Source of the DNA: ECT2AJA-110-A sp035399845
GTDB taxonomy: Bacteria > Planctomycetota > Phycisphaerae > UBA1845 > UTPLA1
Direction: 5' to 3'
NCBI GenBank assembly: GCA_035399845.1
Contig: DAOPJV010000002.1
Span: forward strand, 124,001 to 188,000
DNA length: 64,000 bases
Below the pieces are notes generated by a model. The model saw only the letters and a list, made by a program, of their open reading frames with translations, had not been told where the DNA came from and did no database searches. Below, one piece after another: positions 31,354 to 42,600 of the stretch. Positions within the stretch are counted from its first letter, which is position 1, and every line of letters begins with the position of its first letter. The translations under genes and the position numbers were made by a program.

Positions 31354-34044
31354 TCAGAGCACGCGTCGAACGAAGATGTCCACAGGAACGAGCAACAGGC
31401 CGATCATGAGCAGAGTCGGCCAGAGCTCCCTGCGAATTCGGATCGGCGCCTCGAAAAGGGCCAGCTTCGTCTGACCAACAGACGTCACACTCCCCTTCGT
31501 GCGACTCGCGATGGCGTCGGCCATCTCCCGATCGGGTGAGAGCTGATCGAACTCGGGCGAATAGCGCGTGTTCCATCCATAGGGCTTCGTCAGTTCGGCG
31601 CCATCACTCGTCCTGACGCGCCAGACGAAGTGCCGGTCCTCGTTGTAGATCACCGGCTGCGGCGCCGCCTCATAAACGCCCGGGCCCACTTGTCGCACGG
31701 GAACATCCGTCGAATTGCCCGCGGCATCCGTCGCCGCCAGTGAGACCTCCGCCCGATCGACGAACTCACCGCCGCTGGTGCGAATATCGGCGCGAACGAT
31801 TTCCTGGTCACGCCGCAGTTCGCGGGACGATTCGATGGAGACGCCTCGCGCCAGTTCCTCCCCCGTAAGGCTGCGGATCAACTGGCTCCAGAACTTCGCG
31901 AAGTCCTCCCACTCGATCCAGTCTTCGGCCCAGCGCGTCTTGGCGTCGGAGGTGAACGCCGCCGTGCGACCCAGCCCGAAACGCCAGCGCGCCAGCAGCG
32001 GATCGCCGGTATCCGACGCCAGCACCAGCCGCGCATTCGCCCGCGGAGTCGTGGCGACATAACCCGACAGAAGCGGCAGCGCCTCGGTATCGATTTCACG
32101 GAACGCGACGTCATCCGAAACAAACACGGGCTCGACGATCCGCTCGACCAGCATGCTCTTTGATGCGCGAAGCGCTTCCCGCGTGAAGATCTGCGGGATG
32201 CTGTGAACGTCGTTCGTGAAGTAGGCGCGACCGGCGCCGGCCTGCGCAATCGCCTCCATGAGTCGCATGTCGGCGCCTTCTCCGATGCCGACCGCCGACA
32301 ACGTGATGCCGTCGGCGCCCATCTGACTCACATAATCCTCGTACCCGAACCCCTGTGTCTGGCCGTCGGACAGCACAATGATGTGCTTCTTCCGTGCGCC
32401 CGAGTTGATCAGCCGATCGTGGGCGTCCTGAAGCGCGGGATAAAGGAAAGTGCCGCCACCGGCGGACAGCGTTCCGATGTGATTGCGAATCGTCCCGCGA
32501 TCGGACGCCGGCGTGAGTTCAAGAATCACGCGAGAGGCGCCGTCGAAGGCGACGAGACCGATCTGGTCACGTGGATGAATCGCCTCGGCCGTGGCAATCG
32601 CCGCCCGCTTCGCGAGTTCGATCTTGGCGCCCTCCATGCTGCCTGACTTGTCGATCACGAACATCAGCCCGAGCGACGGTCGGTTCAGGTCCTTCTGAAT
32701 CGGCATGCGAACGGGAAGAATGTCCTCGACGGGCGTATCGAAATAGCCGCCGAGCCCGAAACTCTCGTCGCCCCCGAGCATCAGAAAGCCACCGCCGAAA
32801 TCCTCGACGTAGCTCCTGATCATGCGCATCTGGCGCTGACTGAGGCGATCCGCCGGCACGTTCGAGAGAACAAAGGCGTCGAAGTCGAGCAGGTCCGCCA
32901 TGGAGTCGGGGACACCTGTCGATGGTCGCGCCTCGACATCGATGCCTTCCAGTTCCAGCGCCGTCTTCAGATAGGACATCTGCCGCTCGTCGGAGTCAAC
33001 AAAGAGGACTCTCGCAGCGCCGGGGACGACGACTGTCGTTCGCTTGATGTTGTTCTCCACGCGCGTATCGTTCTTCGCCCGGATGACGGCCTCGACGTAA
33101 CGGAATCCCTTTTCACGGAAGAACATCCCAGGCAGGTCGAATCGATTCTGGCCCGCGGCGAGCGACACATCGCGTTCACTGATCAGGAATCCATCGCGAT
33201 AGACGGCGAGCTGGGCCGTCGTCGGTTCCGTCGCGGCAATCATGACATTGACGGCGAACGCCTGGTTCACACGGACCCGCTGCGGCACATCCACGCCGAC
33301 GACGGCGACTTCCGGCGGGAAAGGTCTGTCGAGCAGGACGACGTGAAGCGCCGCGTCATCCATTTCGCCGGCGGGCAGCCCCTGGAGCCAGGCGCCGCGA
33401 TTGGCGTTCGCGTCCGTGAAGAGGTAGATCGTCTTCCGCTCGCCCGCGGCGCCGCCGTTGAGGGCGAGACGAAGGGCGGACTCAACGTCGGTATGCTCGC
33501 CAGCGATCGAATCACGGAATCCCTCAATGGCGGCAATCTTCGCGTCGAGTGTCGCGGCGTTCTTCCCGGCGTCCGCGCCTGCGGCGCCACTGACCCGCGT
33601 CCGCTCCGCATAGAGCCGGGTCAGCGTGGATTCGTAGGTCAGCTTCTCTTTGAGATCCTCGGGCCATCCCTTCCAGCTGTCGGCGCCGTTGATCACGAGG
33701 GCCGGACGATCACCGAATGCGATCACACTGACGCGCAGATTGCCGGCTGTGTCGAACGCCTCCTTTGCCATGGCGTCGGCGGAGGCCATGGCCGCGGCGA
33801 CATTGTCGGCCGACACGCTGCGCGACACATCCAGGGCGAGAACGAGATGGCGTGACCGGCTGCTGATCTCCATCGCCGGCCGCGACAGGGCCGCGATCAC
33901 GAGGGCCACGATCGCAAGTCTCAGCCCCAGGCTCAGAACGAGGCCACGGCGGGAGAGCTGCGTGTAGCTCCGGCGACCCAGCCAGATGAGAAAGGCGAGG
34001 ATCGGCGGCAGCAGAAGCCAGAGCCATGGCGTCTCAAACGACAA
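31354..34044 (-). CDS. Membrane protein with two VWA domains and a GATase-like fold
   Basis: This protein of about 896 residues is the last gene of the MoxR/Bat-like block. Two TMs open it (PWLWLLLPPILAFLIW and LRLAIVALVIAAL). VWA domain 1 has an intact MIDAS start DVSRS (~70). A glutamine-amidotransferase-like domain (ARVLFVDSDE, ~342; FLMLGGDESFGLGG) lacks a catalytic cysteine. VWA domain 2 has the MIDAS DKSGS (~461), and a beta-rich region and one TM end the protein. Both VWA domains should bind metal and ligand on the periplasmic side. The start is TTG 34044, with GGAG 6 bases upstream inside the end of the BatA-like gene; only 3 bases separate the genes. Confidence 0.85.
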   Translation of the reverse strand: MSFETPWLWLLLPPILAFLIWLGRRSYTQLSRRGLVLSLGLRLAIVALVIAALSRPAMEISSRSRHLVLALDVSRSVSADNVAAAMASADAMAKEAFDTAGNLRVSVIAFGDRPALVINGADSWKGWPEDLKEKLTYESTLTRLYAERTRVSGAAGADAGKNAATLDAKIAAIEGFRDSIAGEHTDVESALRLALNGGAAGERKTIYLFTDANANRGAWLQGLPAGEMDDAALHVVLLDRPFPPEVAVVGVDVPQRVRVNQAFAVNVMIAATEPTTAQLAVYRDGFLISERDVSLAAGQNRFDLPGMFFREKGFRYVEAVIRAKNDTRVENNIKRTTVVVPGAARVLFVDSDERQMSYLKTALELEGIDVEARPSTGVPDSMADLLDFDAFVLSNVPADRLSQRQMRMIRSYVEDFGGGFLMLGGDESFGLGGYFDTPVEDILPVRMPIQKDLNRPSLGLMFVIDKSGSMEGAKIELAKRAAIATAEAIHPRDQIGLVAFDGASRVILELTPASDRGTIRNHIGTLSAGGGTFLYPALQDAHDRLINSGARKKHIIVLSDGQTQGFGYEDYVSQMGADGITLSAVGIGEGADMRLMEAIAQAGAGRAYFTNDVHSIPQIFTREALRASKSMLVERIVEPVFVSDDVAFREIDTEALPLLSGYVATTPRANARLVLASDTGDPLLARWRFGLGRTAAFTSDAKTRWAEDWIEWEDFAKFWSQLIRSLTGEELARGVSIESSRELRRDQEIVRADIRTSGGEFVDRAEVSLAATDAAGNSTDVPVRQVGPGVYEAAPQPVIYNEDRHFVWRVRTSDGAELTKPYGWNTRYSPEFDQLSPDREMADAIASRTKGSVTSVGQTKLALFEAPIRIRRELWPTLLMIGLLLVPVDIFVRRVL

Positions 34045-34047
34045 TCG

Positions 34048-35982
34048 TCACTCCGTCCACCGAAAGTGGTAGCTCATCCATTCGAACAGAATCAGCAGGG
34101 TTGCGGCGATGGCCAGGGCGAACCAGGGCACGACACCGAAGAGGCGATCCGTCAGTTCGAGAGCCGGCGCATCGGCCGACGCCTTCATCGGCGCCAGGCG
34201 CGTCTCCGCATCAGAGGCCAGGTTCACGGCCGTGTAGTCAAATTCGCCGTCGAGTTCCACGCGCAACGGACCGGGCCGCAGCCCGGCGTCAAAATCGAAG
34301 CCGCCATGGTCGACGGCAACTTCGGACTCCTCGACAGTCTGCGTGGCGCCGGGTCGTCCGACTTTGATCGTTGTCCGGTCCGACGACACGGGGCGGAGTG
34401 ACACGATGCGCTCGCCGATCCCGTAACTCGACTTGATACAGCTCTTTCGCGACGCGGCCAGCTCAATCACGGCGTTCCGGAGAATGAGCGGAAATGCGTT
34501 GCGAAAAGGAAGGTCGGACTCCATGACGCTGAACGCGATGCACAGCGCCGTCTGCCCGGGACTGACGCGCCAGAGCATCAGCGGCGCTCCGTCGCCGGCA
34601 ACGGCCAGGATTTCCATCGGCTCCAGCGGCTCGACGCGCCGGGCATGCGCCAGTTCCGCGCCGCCTAGGCTGACATAGCGACAGAGCGGATGATCCCGAT
34701 CGACGATGGACAGGGCCGGCAGGTCGATGCTCCCCGTCTGACGCAGCGGAAACCCCTCCGGCCAGGCGTTTACGAACACGGCGGCCTCGGCGTCCATCGC
34801 GCCGTCCGGCGCCTCGCCATTGAAGATTGTGACATCGAAGCCTGATTTCGCGTCGCCCCCGAGGGAGGCGTACTCCGCCGGCGAGATCGTGACGCTCGTC
34901 TCCAGGTCGACGAGCGGTTCCATCGCAACGAGCGCCTGCTGAAAGAAATACGCCTGATCCGGCGTGGACACCAGCAGGATACTCGCAGGCTTAATCGGCG
35001 GCAGGATGGCGTACGCCACGTTGTCCGTCATCAGGGCATCGGGGCGATCGATCGTCGCCTTCAGGACGCCGCCGAGCGGTTCGTCGATGACGATCGTCTT
35101 CTCCCACACGCCCCCCGGCTCGATTGTGAACGGCTCGACGCCGCGCGTTGAGTCATCGAGTGACAGAACCAGCTGCGACTCGATGGCTTCTTCCGACGCG
35201 CTCGTAATGCGAACGAAAACGTAATGCGACAGTTCATGCGCGTGTGGTCGCGCCTCGATCGTCGTGATACCGAGGTTGTCCGACGTCGCGCCGACGCGAT
35301 GGACGATGATCTCCGGCGCGTCACTCGGCGCAGCGGCCGACGTCGCCCGGGACTCGCCGGAAGGCGCCGGCACATTCGTCCCATCCGTCACAAGGAGAAT
35401 GCAGGGACGCTCCTTGTCCTCAAGCAGCTGCGTCGCAAGTTCGATGGCGGATTCGAGGTCGACGCCCCCGGGAAACGGCGCGATTGTCATCGCCGCTTCC
35501 GCGATCCTGCCACGCTCCCGGGTCCAGGGCTGAGCGACGCGCGTCAGCCGGCCCGCTTCGATCAGGAGCCACTCATCACTCACAGGACGACGCTCCGTCA
35601 TGTCACGGATGGCGTCGATCGCAAGCTCCAGCCGACGTCGCGGCGGCGCATCGGCATTCGTCGCATCTGGTTCGAGGGCCTGCATGCTCGCGGAATTATC
35701 CAGCACAATGGCGATCGATCTCGGCTTCATTCCACCGAGCGAGAAAATCGGATTTCCCACAGCCAGCAGGAGACACGCCACGATCAACAGCCACAACAGG
35801 AGGGAAAGCAGGCGCTTGAGCCGCTTGAACAGCGAGCGCACCTGTGTGGGCCCCGCGAGATTGCGCCAGAACTCCAGCGAGGGGACCGTCTCCCGCGTTC
35901 GCCGCAGCTTCAGCAGGTACAGCGCGACGACAACCGGCACAACGCCGAGCAGCCACAGCGCCCAGGGCGCGAGCAGTGTCAT
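34048..35982 (-). CDS. BatA-like membrane VWA protein
   Basis: This 644-residue protein begins with the aerotolerance-regulator N-terminal module (PWALWLLGVVPVVVALYLLKLRR), a second TM at ~58-76 and a VWA domain with the MIDAS DNSAS (~91). It continues with a long periplasmic region containing a GATase-like segment (ASILLVSTPDQAYFFQQAL) and ends in a TM (WFALAIAATLLILFEW). This is the layout of planctomycete BatA-type proteins. Its ATG overlaps the DUF58 stop by 4 bases (ATGA), implying translational coupling. Its role in the block is probably to present the VWA domain to a partner; no substrate can be inferred. Confidence 0.87.
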   Translation of the reverse strand: MTLLAPWALWLLGVVPVVVALYLLKLRRTRETVPSLEFWRNLAGPTQVRSLFKRLKRLLSLLLWLLIVACLLLAVGNPIFSLGGMKPRSIAIVLDNSASMQALEPDATNADAPPRRRLELAIDAIRDMTERRPVSDEWLLIEAGRLTRVAQPWTRERGRIAEAAMTIAPFPGGVDLESAIELATQLLEDKERPCILLVTDGTNVPAPSGESRATSAAAPSDAPEIIVHRVGATSDNLGITTIEARPHAHELSHYVFVRITSASEEAIESQLVLSLDDSTRGVEPFTIEPGGVWEKTIVIDEPLGGVLKATIDRPDALMTDNVAYAILPPIKPASILLVSTPDQAYFFQQALVAMEPLVDLETSVTISPAEYASLGGDAKSGFDVTIFNGEAPDGAMDAEAAVFVNAWPEGFPLRQTGSIDLPALSIVDRDHPLCRYVSLGGAELAHARRVEPLEPMEILAVAGDGAPLMLWRVSPGQTALCIAFSVMESDLPFRNAFPLILRNAVIELAASRKSCIKSSYGIGERIVSLRPVSSDRTTIKVGRPGATQTVEESEVAVDHGGFDFDAGLRPGPLRVELDGEFDYTAVNLASDAETRLAPMKASADAPALELTDRLFGVVPWFALAIAATLLILFEWMSYHFRWTE

Positions 35983-36860
35983 GCCACGAGCCCTCCGCGT
36001 TCGAGGACGGTTCGCAGGAACGCGTCAAACGGCGTGTCGGTCCTCGCGAGGGCGTATCCAATCGCGTATTTCATGCCGTAGCGTTTGATATCCTCTGAGA
36101 AATCCGCGAACGCCTTCTTGTACCTGCGAAGCATCGAATCGGTGATCGTCAGGTCGTCGAAGTCCTGCGTCTCGCAGTCGACAAGCCGAAGCTCCCCCCG
36201 GATGGTCGGATTGATTTCCCAGGGCGACGCCACCTGCATGACATAGATCTGATGCTTGAAGAAACGCAGCCGATCGAGACCGGCGCGGACGCGCTCCAGG
36301 CCGTAGAAATCGCTGAGCAGCACGATGAGCCCGGGCCGCCTGACGCGGGACACAAACTCCTGAAGCGACGCCGCCGGATCCGTTACGCCGCCGGTTTTCA
36401 GATCGTCGAGAAACTCGAATACGTTGAAGATGCGGCCGCGACCGCGCAGCTGCGTCCGACCGGGTTCCAGCTTGTTCGTGAAGGGCACGATCGACGCCGA
36501 ATCCATGTTCGACATGCCGATGTAGGCGAGCGCCGCCGCAATACGACGGGCGTGGTCAAACTTGTTGGGATCCCCGAAGTTCATCGAACCGCTGCGATCG
36601 AGCAGGACCCACAGATCGAGTTCCTCCTCCTGCCGAAACAGCTTGATGACGAGTTCCCCGAGGCGGGCGTAGACCGTCCAATCGACCGTGCGGGGATCGT
36701 CGCCCGGCGAGTACTCGCGGAAGTCCCTGAACTCGATGCTGGCGCCCTTGCGCACGGACTGGTGCTGGGCCTGCTGGCGACCGAAGACGAGCCGGCGCGC
36801 GATCAGGTTCAGGTACTCGATGCGCTTGAGGAAGTCCTTATCGAAGAGCGTATCGGCCAT
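35979..36860 (-). CDS. DUF58 family protein (MoxR partner)
   Basis: This 293-residue cytoplasmic protein has the family core RKGASIEFRDFREYSPGDDPR-DW at about 38-62, followed by a VWA-like fold with DRSGS near residue 86. Members are almost always encoded next to a MoxR ATPase and are thought to work with it as a chaperone-like pair. The gene begins 16 bases after the MoxR stop and ends overlapping the BatA-like start (ATGA). No TM is present, so it probably acts on the cytoplasmic side, where MoxR is. Confidence 0.92.
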   Translation of the reverse strand: MADTLFDKDFLKRIEYLNLIARRLVFGRQQAQHQSVRKGASIEFRDFREYSPGDDPRTVDWTVYARLGELVIKLFRQEEELDLWVLLDRSGSMNFGDPNKFDHARRIAAALAYIGMSNMDSASIVPFTNKLEPGRTQLRGRGRIFNVFEFLDDLKTGGVTDPAASLQEFVSRVRRPGLIVLLSDFYGLERVRAGLDRLRFFKHQIYVMQVASPWEINPTIRGELRLVDCETQDFDDLTITDSMLRRYKKAFADFSEDIKRYGMKYAIGYALARTDTPFDAFLRTVLERGGLVA

Positions 36861-36876
36861 TCGGCGGGGGTTCCTG

Positions 36877-37875
36877 TCAGGCGGCGGGTTCGACGATTGA
36901 ATCCATCAGCTTATCCAGAACGCTGTCGGGATTGATGTTCTCGGCTTCGGCCTCAAAGTTCCGGATGATGCGATGACGCAGGGCCGGCTTGGCGACTTCA
37001 CGCACATCCTCGCAGCTCACGTTGAAGCGGCCGCCCAGCAGGGCCCGCACTTTCGCGCCGAGAATCAGCGTCTGCACGCCGCGCGGGCTGGCGCCGTAGC
37101 GGACAAAGCGCTTCGTCATGTCCGTCGCATACGGCGAATCGGGATGCGTGCCCAGGGCGATGCGCGCCGCGTATCGCTGGACGAATTCCGCGACCAGCAC
37201 CTGTCGCACGGTATGCTGCATCCTCGTGATTTCATCGCGATTCAGCGCGGGCGTGACGACGATTTCATCGTCGCCCGTCGTGCGCTGGATGATGCCAAGC
37301 AGCTCCTCTTCCCCCTGAAGGGCGACATCCACTTTGAAGAAGAAGCGATCGACCTGCGCCTCGGGCAACGGGTAGGTGCCCTCCATCTCGATGGGATTCT
37401 GCGTGGCGAGGACCCAGAAGGGCGCGGGCAGCGAGTGCGTCGTTCCGCTGACCGTCACGCTCCGTTCCTGCATCGCCTCGAGAATGGCCGACTGCGTTTT
37501 CGGCGTGGCGCGATTGACTTCGTCCGCGAGGACGAGGTGTGCGAAGATCGGTCCGGGCTCGAACTGGAAGCGGCGACCGCCGTGATCGTCCTCGTGGAAG
37601 ATCGTGGTGCCCGTGATATCGGAGGGCATCAGGTCGGGCGTGAACTGAATGCGATGAAAACTGAGGTCCATCGCCTCGGAGATCGTGCGCACGAGCAGGG
37701 TCTTGCCCAGGCCGGGCACGCCTTCGAGCAGTACGTGACCACCCGCGAAGAGCGCCGTCAGCACCTGATCGACGACGGACGAATACCCGACGATGCGCCT
37801 GCCGATCTCGGCGCAAAGCTTCTCGTATCCCTGCCGAAACAACTCGGCCGTCTGCGGACTCAGTTCCTCGCTCAT
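36877..37875 (-). CDS. MoxR-family AAA+ ATPase
   Basis: This 332-residue ATPase has Walker A GVPGLGKT at 52-59, Walker B LVLADE at 114-119, sensor 1 in ATQNP (~155), the family stretch GTYPLPEAQVDRFFFK and an arginine-rich lid (YGASPRG). MoxR proteins are chaperone-like ATPases that mature or assemble partner complexes, often with VWA proteins. ATG 37875 has GAGAGG about 5 bases upstream. A 175-base gap, without a clear terminator, separates it from the preceding Cys-cluster gene on the same strand. Confidence 0.94.
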   Translation of the reverse strand: MSEELSPQTAELFRQGYEKLCAEIGRRIVGYSSVVDQVLTALFAGGHVLLEGVPGLGKTLLVRTISEAMDLSFHRIQFTPDLMPSDITGTTIFHEDDHGGRRFQFEPGPIFAHLVLADEVNRATPKTQSAILEAMQERSVTVSGTTHSLPAPFWVLATQNPIEMEGTYPLPEAQVDRFFFKVDVALQGEEELLGIIQRTTGDDEIVVTPALNRDEITRMQHTVRQVLVAEFVQRYAARIALGTHPDSPYATDMTKRFVRYGASPRGVQTLILGAKVRALLGGRFNVSCEDVREVAKPALRHRIIRNFEAEAENINPDSVLDKLMDSIVEPAA

Positions 37876-38050
37876 ATCGCCTCTCAGGTTCGAAGACAGC
37901 GCGGGACGCGCCGCCGATTCAGTACGGCCGCCATGCAGGTCCCCCGCGTTCGCAGCTCGTGTTCACGCTGACCCGGCGCCGCCACGCGCAGTGCGACCCG
38001 TGTCAACATCCTTCCATATGCAAACGTTGATCGCCCCCGACGCGTTCGCC

Positions 38051-39613
38051 TTATTCGTCCGACGCCTCTGTCGTTTTGTCGGCGTCATCCTCCTGCGGCT
38101 GAATCGCGCGGAAGTAACGGCCCAGGTAATCGCGGCACGAAACCGGCACGGATTCCAGATCGAGGTCGGCCTCCGCTTTGCGCACCATTTCGGCGAAGAT
38201 CTCCTTCTCCGACTGGCCCGATGCGGCCCGTTCGTTTGTCGATACAACGGAATAGGTCGTGCTGCGACCGGCGCGTTCGCGCGTCTGCGCGAGCGAAGGG
38301 GTCCGATCGTCGTCGCCCTTCGGCGCCTTGCCGCCCTTCGCGTCCGGTGTGGTTCCCCAGCCCGGCTTCAGACCGCCCTTGCCGCCGGGTTTTCGGCAGA
38401 AGAACTCCGACTCGCCGTTACCCTGGCATTTGGAGCAGGAGCCGTTCCTGCAGTTCTTACATTCCTTCTTATTCATGCAGCGCTTCAGTTCGTCGAGATA
38501 GCTCTCGCACTTGCTCAGGTGATCGCACTGTTGATAGCGATCCGCGTTCTCGCGCAACTGCTTTGCGAGCTTCTCCATTTCTTCCGCCGAGCGTTCGCCA
38601 TTCATGGAATTGGCGGCGTTGGCGCACTTGCTGCACGCCTCGCTGAGTTCGTGCTCGTCGCCCAGTTCCTGCGCCAGCTTCTGAAGATCCGACGCGGCCG
38701 CCTCGAATTCGGAGGCCGACCACTTCGCCTCGCCCGACTTCAGCTTCTTCGCGAGATCGCTCAGGGCTTTGGCCGCCGAGTTGTAGTCTCCGGCCTTCAG
38801 CTTCTTCGCCACGGACGCCAGTGACTTACTCGACTTCATCGAGCGGGCCGCCTTGCGCAGCGACGACTTCGGCGCGCCGGCCGCCTTGCGCTTCGCCTCC
38901 AGCTCATTCCGCATCCGGGCGATGCGCTCAAGGGCTTCCTTCTTGGACGGCTTCTGTTTCAGAAAGTCCGCAAGCTTCCGCATTTCGTCCTGGAGCCTGC
39001 GTTCCTCATCCGTCTTCGGCTCTTTGAACTCCGCCAGTTTGCGCTCGACATCCTCGTTGATGTCGTTCCACTGATCGTCGCTGATTTCCCTGGCGACGAC
39101 GGGATCCGCCTGCGTCTTCGCATTCGGAACGATGAAGAAGAACGCGACGAGGGCGATCAGCGGCAGCGGCAGCATTCGCAGTTCCCGCGGCGCCCGCCAC
39201 GGCAGGGCCGACTCGGGGCGAACGGAACCCACGCGCGCCATCGCATCGTTCAGCACGAGCTTCGCCCGCGCCTGGCGATGGTGCGACGCCAGCTGCAGCG
39301 CGCTGGCGAATCGATCCTCGCTGTCCGCAGCGCGATCCAGCGCGCGGGCAAGTCGCAGTTCATTCGTCGGCGCCACGAAGCCGAGCAGACCGGCGGCGAC
39401 GGCGAGTCCCGCCACGAGCCAGCTCGCCTGGAAAGGTGAGCCGAGAATCTCGCCACCCGCGATGTAGTTCACGATCAACAGCAGCACGGCGGCGACGCAG
39501 CCATAGAAGGCGCCGACGGCGAACCATCGCAGCGCCGTAATCAGGTGATAACGCCGCCGCAGGCCGTGGAGAATCGCGTCAACGGGTTCCGGCAACTTCG
39601 ATGGATTTCTCAT
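38051..39613 (-). CDS. Three-TM protein with coiled coil and Cys cluster
   Basis: This 520-residue protein has three hydrophobic segments (~28-48, ~62-80, ~148-164), loosely like the DUF4175-type proteins encoded in Bat-like blocks. A long Lys/Glu/Ala-rich helical region (~175-360) follows. Then comes a cysteine cluster with C-NKKEC-NCRNGSC-KCQGNG, whose end matches a DnaJ-type CxxCxGxG unit, and a Gly/Lys-rich linker with a conserved-looking C-terminus. It may bind zinc. ATG 39613 has GGGAG 7 bases upstream and overlaps the end of the giant TPR gene by 35 bases, so the two are translationally linked. I know of no assigned function. Confidence 0.78.
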   Translation of the reverse strand: MRNPSKLPEPVDAILHGLRRRYHLITALRWFAVGAFYGCVAAVLLLIVNYIAGGEILGSPFQASWLVAGLAVAAGLLGFVAPTNELRLARALDRAADSEDRFASALQLASHHRQARAKLVLNDAMARVGSVRPESALPWRAPRELRMLPLPLIALVAFFFIVPNAKTQADPVVAREISDDQWNDINEDVERKLAEFKEPKTDEERRLQDEMRKLADFLKQKPSKKEALERIARMRNELEAKRKAAGAPKSSLRKAARSMKSSKSLASVAKKLKAGDYNSAAKALSDLAKKLKSGEAKWSASEFEAAASDLQKLAQELGDEHELSEACSKCANAANSMNGERSAEEMEKLAKQLRENADRYQQCDHLSKCESYLDELKRCMNKKECKNCRNGSCSKCQGNGESEFFCRKPGGKGGLKPGWGTTPDAKGGKAPKGDDDRTPSLAQTRERAGRSTTYSVVSTNERAASGQSEKEIFAEMVRKAEADLDLESVPVSCRDYLGRYFRAIQPQEDDADKTTEASDE

Positions 39614-42600
39614 TCGTCAGCTCCCGCGCCTGCGCCGCGAGCCCGTGCAGCGGATCACGCCATAGCGCCTGTCGCAACAACGATTCGCCCGCCTCTGTCG
39701 CGCCCGCTCGGCAGGCGGACAGACCGGCTCGATAGTAATCTGTCACAGACTCCAGCTTGCCCGCGCCACGCTCCAATGCGCGACGGTAGTCTCGCCAGGC
39801 TCTCTCCCAGTCGCCCAACTTAAAGAAGTATAACGCCTCAGAAGCGTCGAATCGATGACTCATTGGCTCCCGCAGCCGGGCTTCGTCGATGGCGATTTGC
39901 GCCTTCTTGTAGTCCTGACCATAGGCGCGGGACGCATAAATGGCGGCCAGGGAATCCATGGGGCCCGCGTCGAATGGGCGCCCAACCGCCCTGGACAACC
40001 AGTATTCCTCGACATCGGCCAGCAATTTCCGCGCCTCGTCCTGACGTCCGGCCAGCGTCAGCCACTGCGCCTTCCGCCAGTTCAGGTTTGCGAATTCCTC
40101 CTCGTCCCAGGCCGAGCCATAGCGATCGATACGCATCTCCATGATGCGGATTGCATCGTCATAGCAGTGATGCATCTGATAGGCGTACTGCAGCCACTCC
40201 AGCGTAATGTCGCCGTCGGAGTTGTCGTCCCGGATCTCGGCGCCAAAGAGCTGGGCGACCGCCGATCGATCCAGTCGGCCCGCCGCGACTTTCTGCAGCA
40301 CTCCGCCGCCATAGTATCTGGCGCTGATATAGCGATTCGAGTAGTTGTAGGTCACGTAGTTTGACTCGGCCAGGCTCTCATCGGTCCGCATCAGCCAGCT
40401 ATCGACGCGCCAGATGGCGGACGACTCGGAGTGACATCGTTCGATCAGAGACGCCTCCAGCGAATCGGCCGTCGCCGTGTCACCACGCTTCCGCGCAACG
40501 ACGAGACGAACCATATCACATTCATTCTGCAATTCCGGCGAGACCGCGTTGGCGGCGCTGACGGCGCGATCGATGCGATCGAAGTCGCCGAGATCGAAAC
40601 AGGCGTTGAGATAATCCCGGAAGCGAGCGCTCTTCACGATCGCGTCGGCGTCTCCCATTTTCTCGATCAGCGCAACGATGTCGGCGGGGCGCCGCTTCGC
40701 GCGATACAGCGAGATCAGCGCCTCGACGGTCTTCGTCTTCTCCCAGCCCGGCCCGACGAGATCCGCCATCGCCGTCAATCGGGATTCGATCTCCGGATCG
40801 AGCAACGCCCACTCCCAGATCTCATCGGGGAGTTCATTGACGTCTGACGCCTCTTCCTCCGGATCGTCCTTCAACTCGTCGGGCAGTCTGGACTGGCACG
40901 ATCGAAGCGCCGATCGAACTTCGTTCACCGTCCTGTCGCCACCGAAGCCACCCCAGTACCAACTGTAGTCGTCGGCGTCGGGATCGATGCTCGGCAGATC
41001 GTTCGCCTCAAGGGCCGCCCAGGCGGCTGCGATCATTCTCCGCTTCCAGCCGGCGGCATCCTCCGGACGATCCGCGGCGGCGCACCACTCAGCGAACATC
41101 GGCCAGGTCTCGCGCGGAAGGCGCCATTGCGTGTCGGCGAGTTCATCGAGGAGGCGATCGAACGCCCGGATCTCGACGAACTTCTTCTGGGCGGCCTCGC
41201 GCCAGTCCGACGCGAATTCGCCTGACGACGAGGATCGTCGATTCATGTAGGCGCGGATCCGCGCCGCATTGGCGCCACTCATGAACATGGACATGTCATT
41301 GAACATGCCGTCGTCCGATTGATCCGGGTTGACGAGCGCGGCCTGTGTCTTCAGTCGCTCGACAAGACCATCGACATCCCCGGCCTTCGCAAGAAGGTCC
41401 GCCTGGAGTCGTTCGTGTGACGCCCACAGCGGCTCGTACAGTTCGATTCCGCCGTTGTTCTGATTCCCGACAATCTCATTCAGGTAGGAGAGCATCGAGG
41501 AGTTCATGCTCAGTACGCCGGCGGCGCCGACCTGGCCCTTGCGCATGTTCTCCAGATAGGCCTTCGCCTTTTCCTGAAGCGGCGCTGACGGCGTGGTCCG
41601 CCAAAGCGAACGACGTCGCGCGGACAGCCACTCGACGAACTCCGCGTTGACATCGACGGCCGATCGATCGGCCAGGCCCATCTGGGCCGCAAGCGCGAGT
41701 CCGCGACGCGCCTTCACATTCTCCGGATCCTCTTCGATGAAGATCAGGAACCGCCTGGCCCCTTCCTGCGCGCTATCGTGAAGGAGCGACACGAGCGCGG
41801 CGTCCTCAGGGCGTTCGTTGGGGATGTCGATCTTCAGGATTCCGCATTCTCCAACCTCGGCGACCGCATACAACCTCTCGAACCAGAGCGATTCAGGTGT
41901 GATCGCTTCGGTAGACGCCCAGAGGCGATCGATGGCCAGCCGGGCGGCGTCCGCGCGACGACCCACCCGAAGGTAGGCGCGATAGAGGATTGACGCCCGC
42001 GTGTCATCCAGCGGTTTGCGATCGCGCGCCCGCTCCAGGTGTGTGATGATCCCGTCGACATCATCGATCAGCGCGCTCGCCCCGAGGAGCCGCCATTGAA
42101 GCATGTCGTCTTCATCCGACACCGGGCTCTCCTCCGCGATCCCCGCCATCAGGCGCTTCGATTCGTCAGAGTTCTTCCGCATGAATTCGACGAACGCCTC
42201 CTTCATGCGATACTGCTCCGCCATCTCCGGCAGCGCTTCCTTCAGCTCGGCGAGCATCGCCATGGCGCCGTCCCAGTTTTCCAGCTGCATCTCGGCCTGC
42301 ATGAGCTCTGATCGCAGGGCGTTGTCCTCCGGCAGCGACTTCCGGCGTTCGATCAGCGTATCGCGCGCCGCTTTCCAGCGATGATCGCGGATCTGCAGGC
42401 TCAGCGTCAGCTTCGCCAGGCGGGCGTCGCCCGCATCGCGCTTCAGCTCGGCGTCGTTTGCCTCAAGGATGGCGTCGATCTTTCCGGTCCGTTCCGCCAT
42501 GTCGCAGAGCGTCTCGGCGATCTGCGATTCCTGCCAGCTCTCAAACTCCGGTTCCTCGCGACCGCCGTACATGCCCCACATGCTGTAGTAGTAATAGTCA

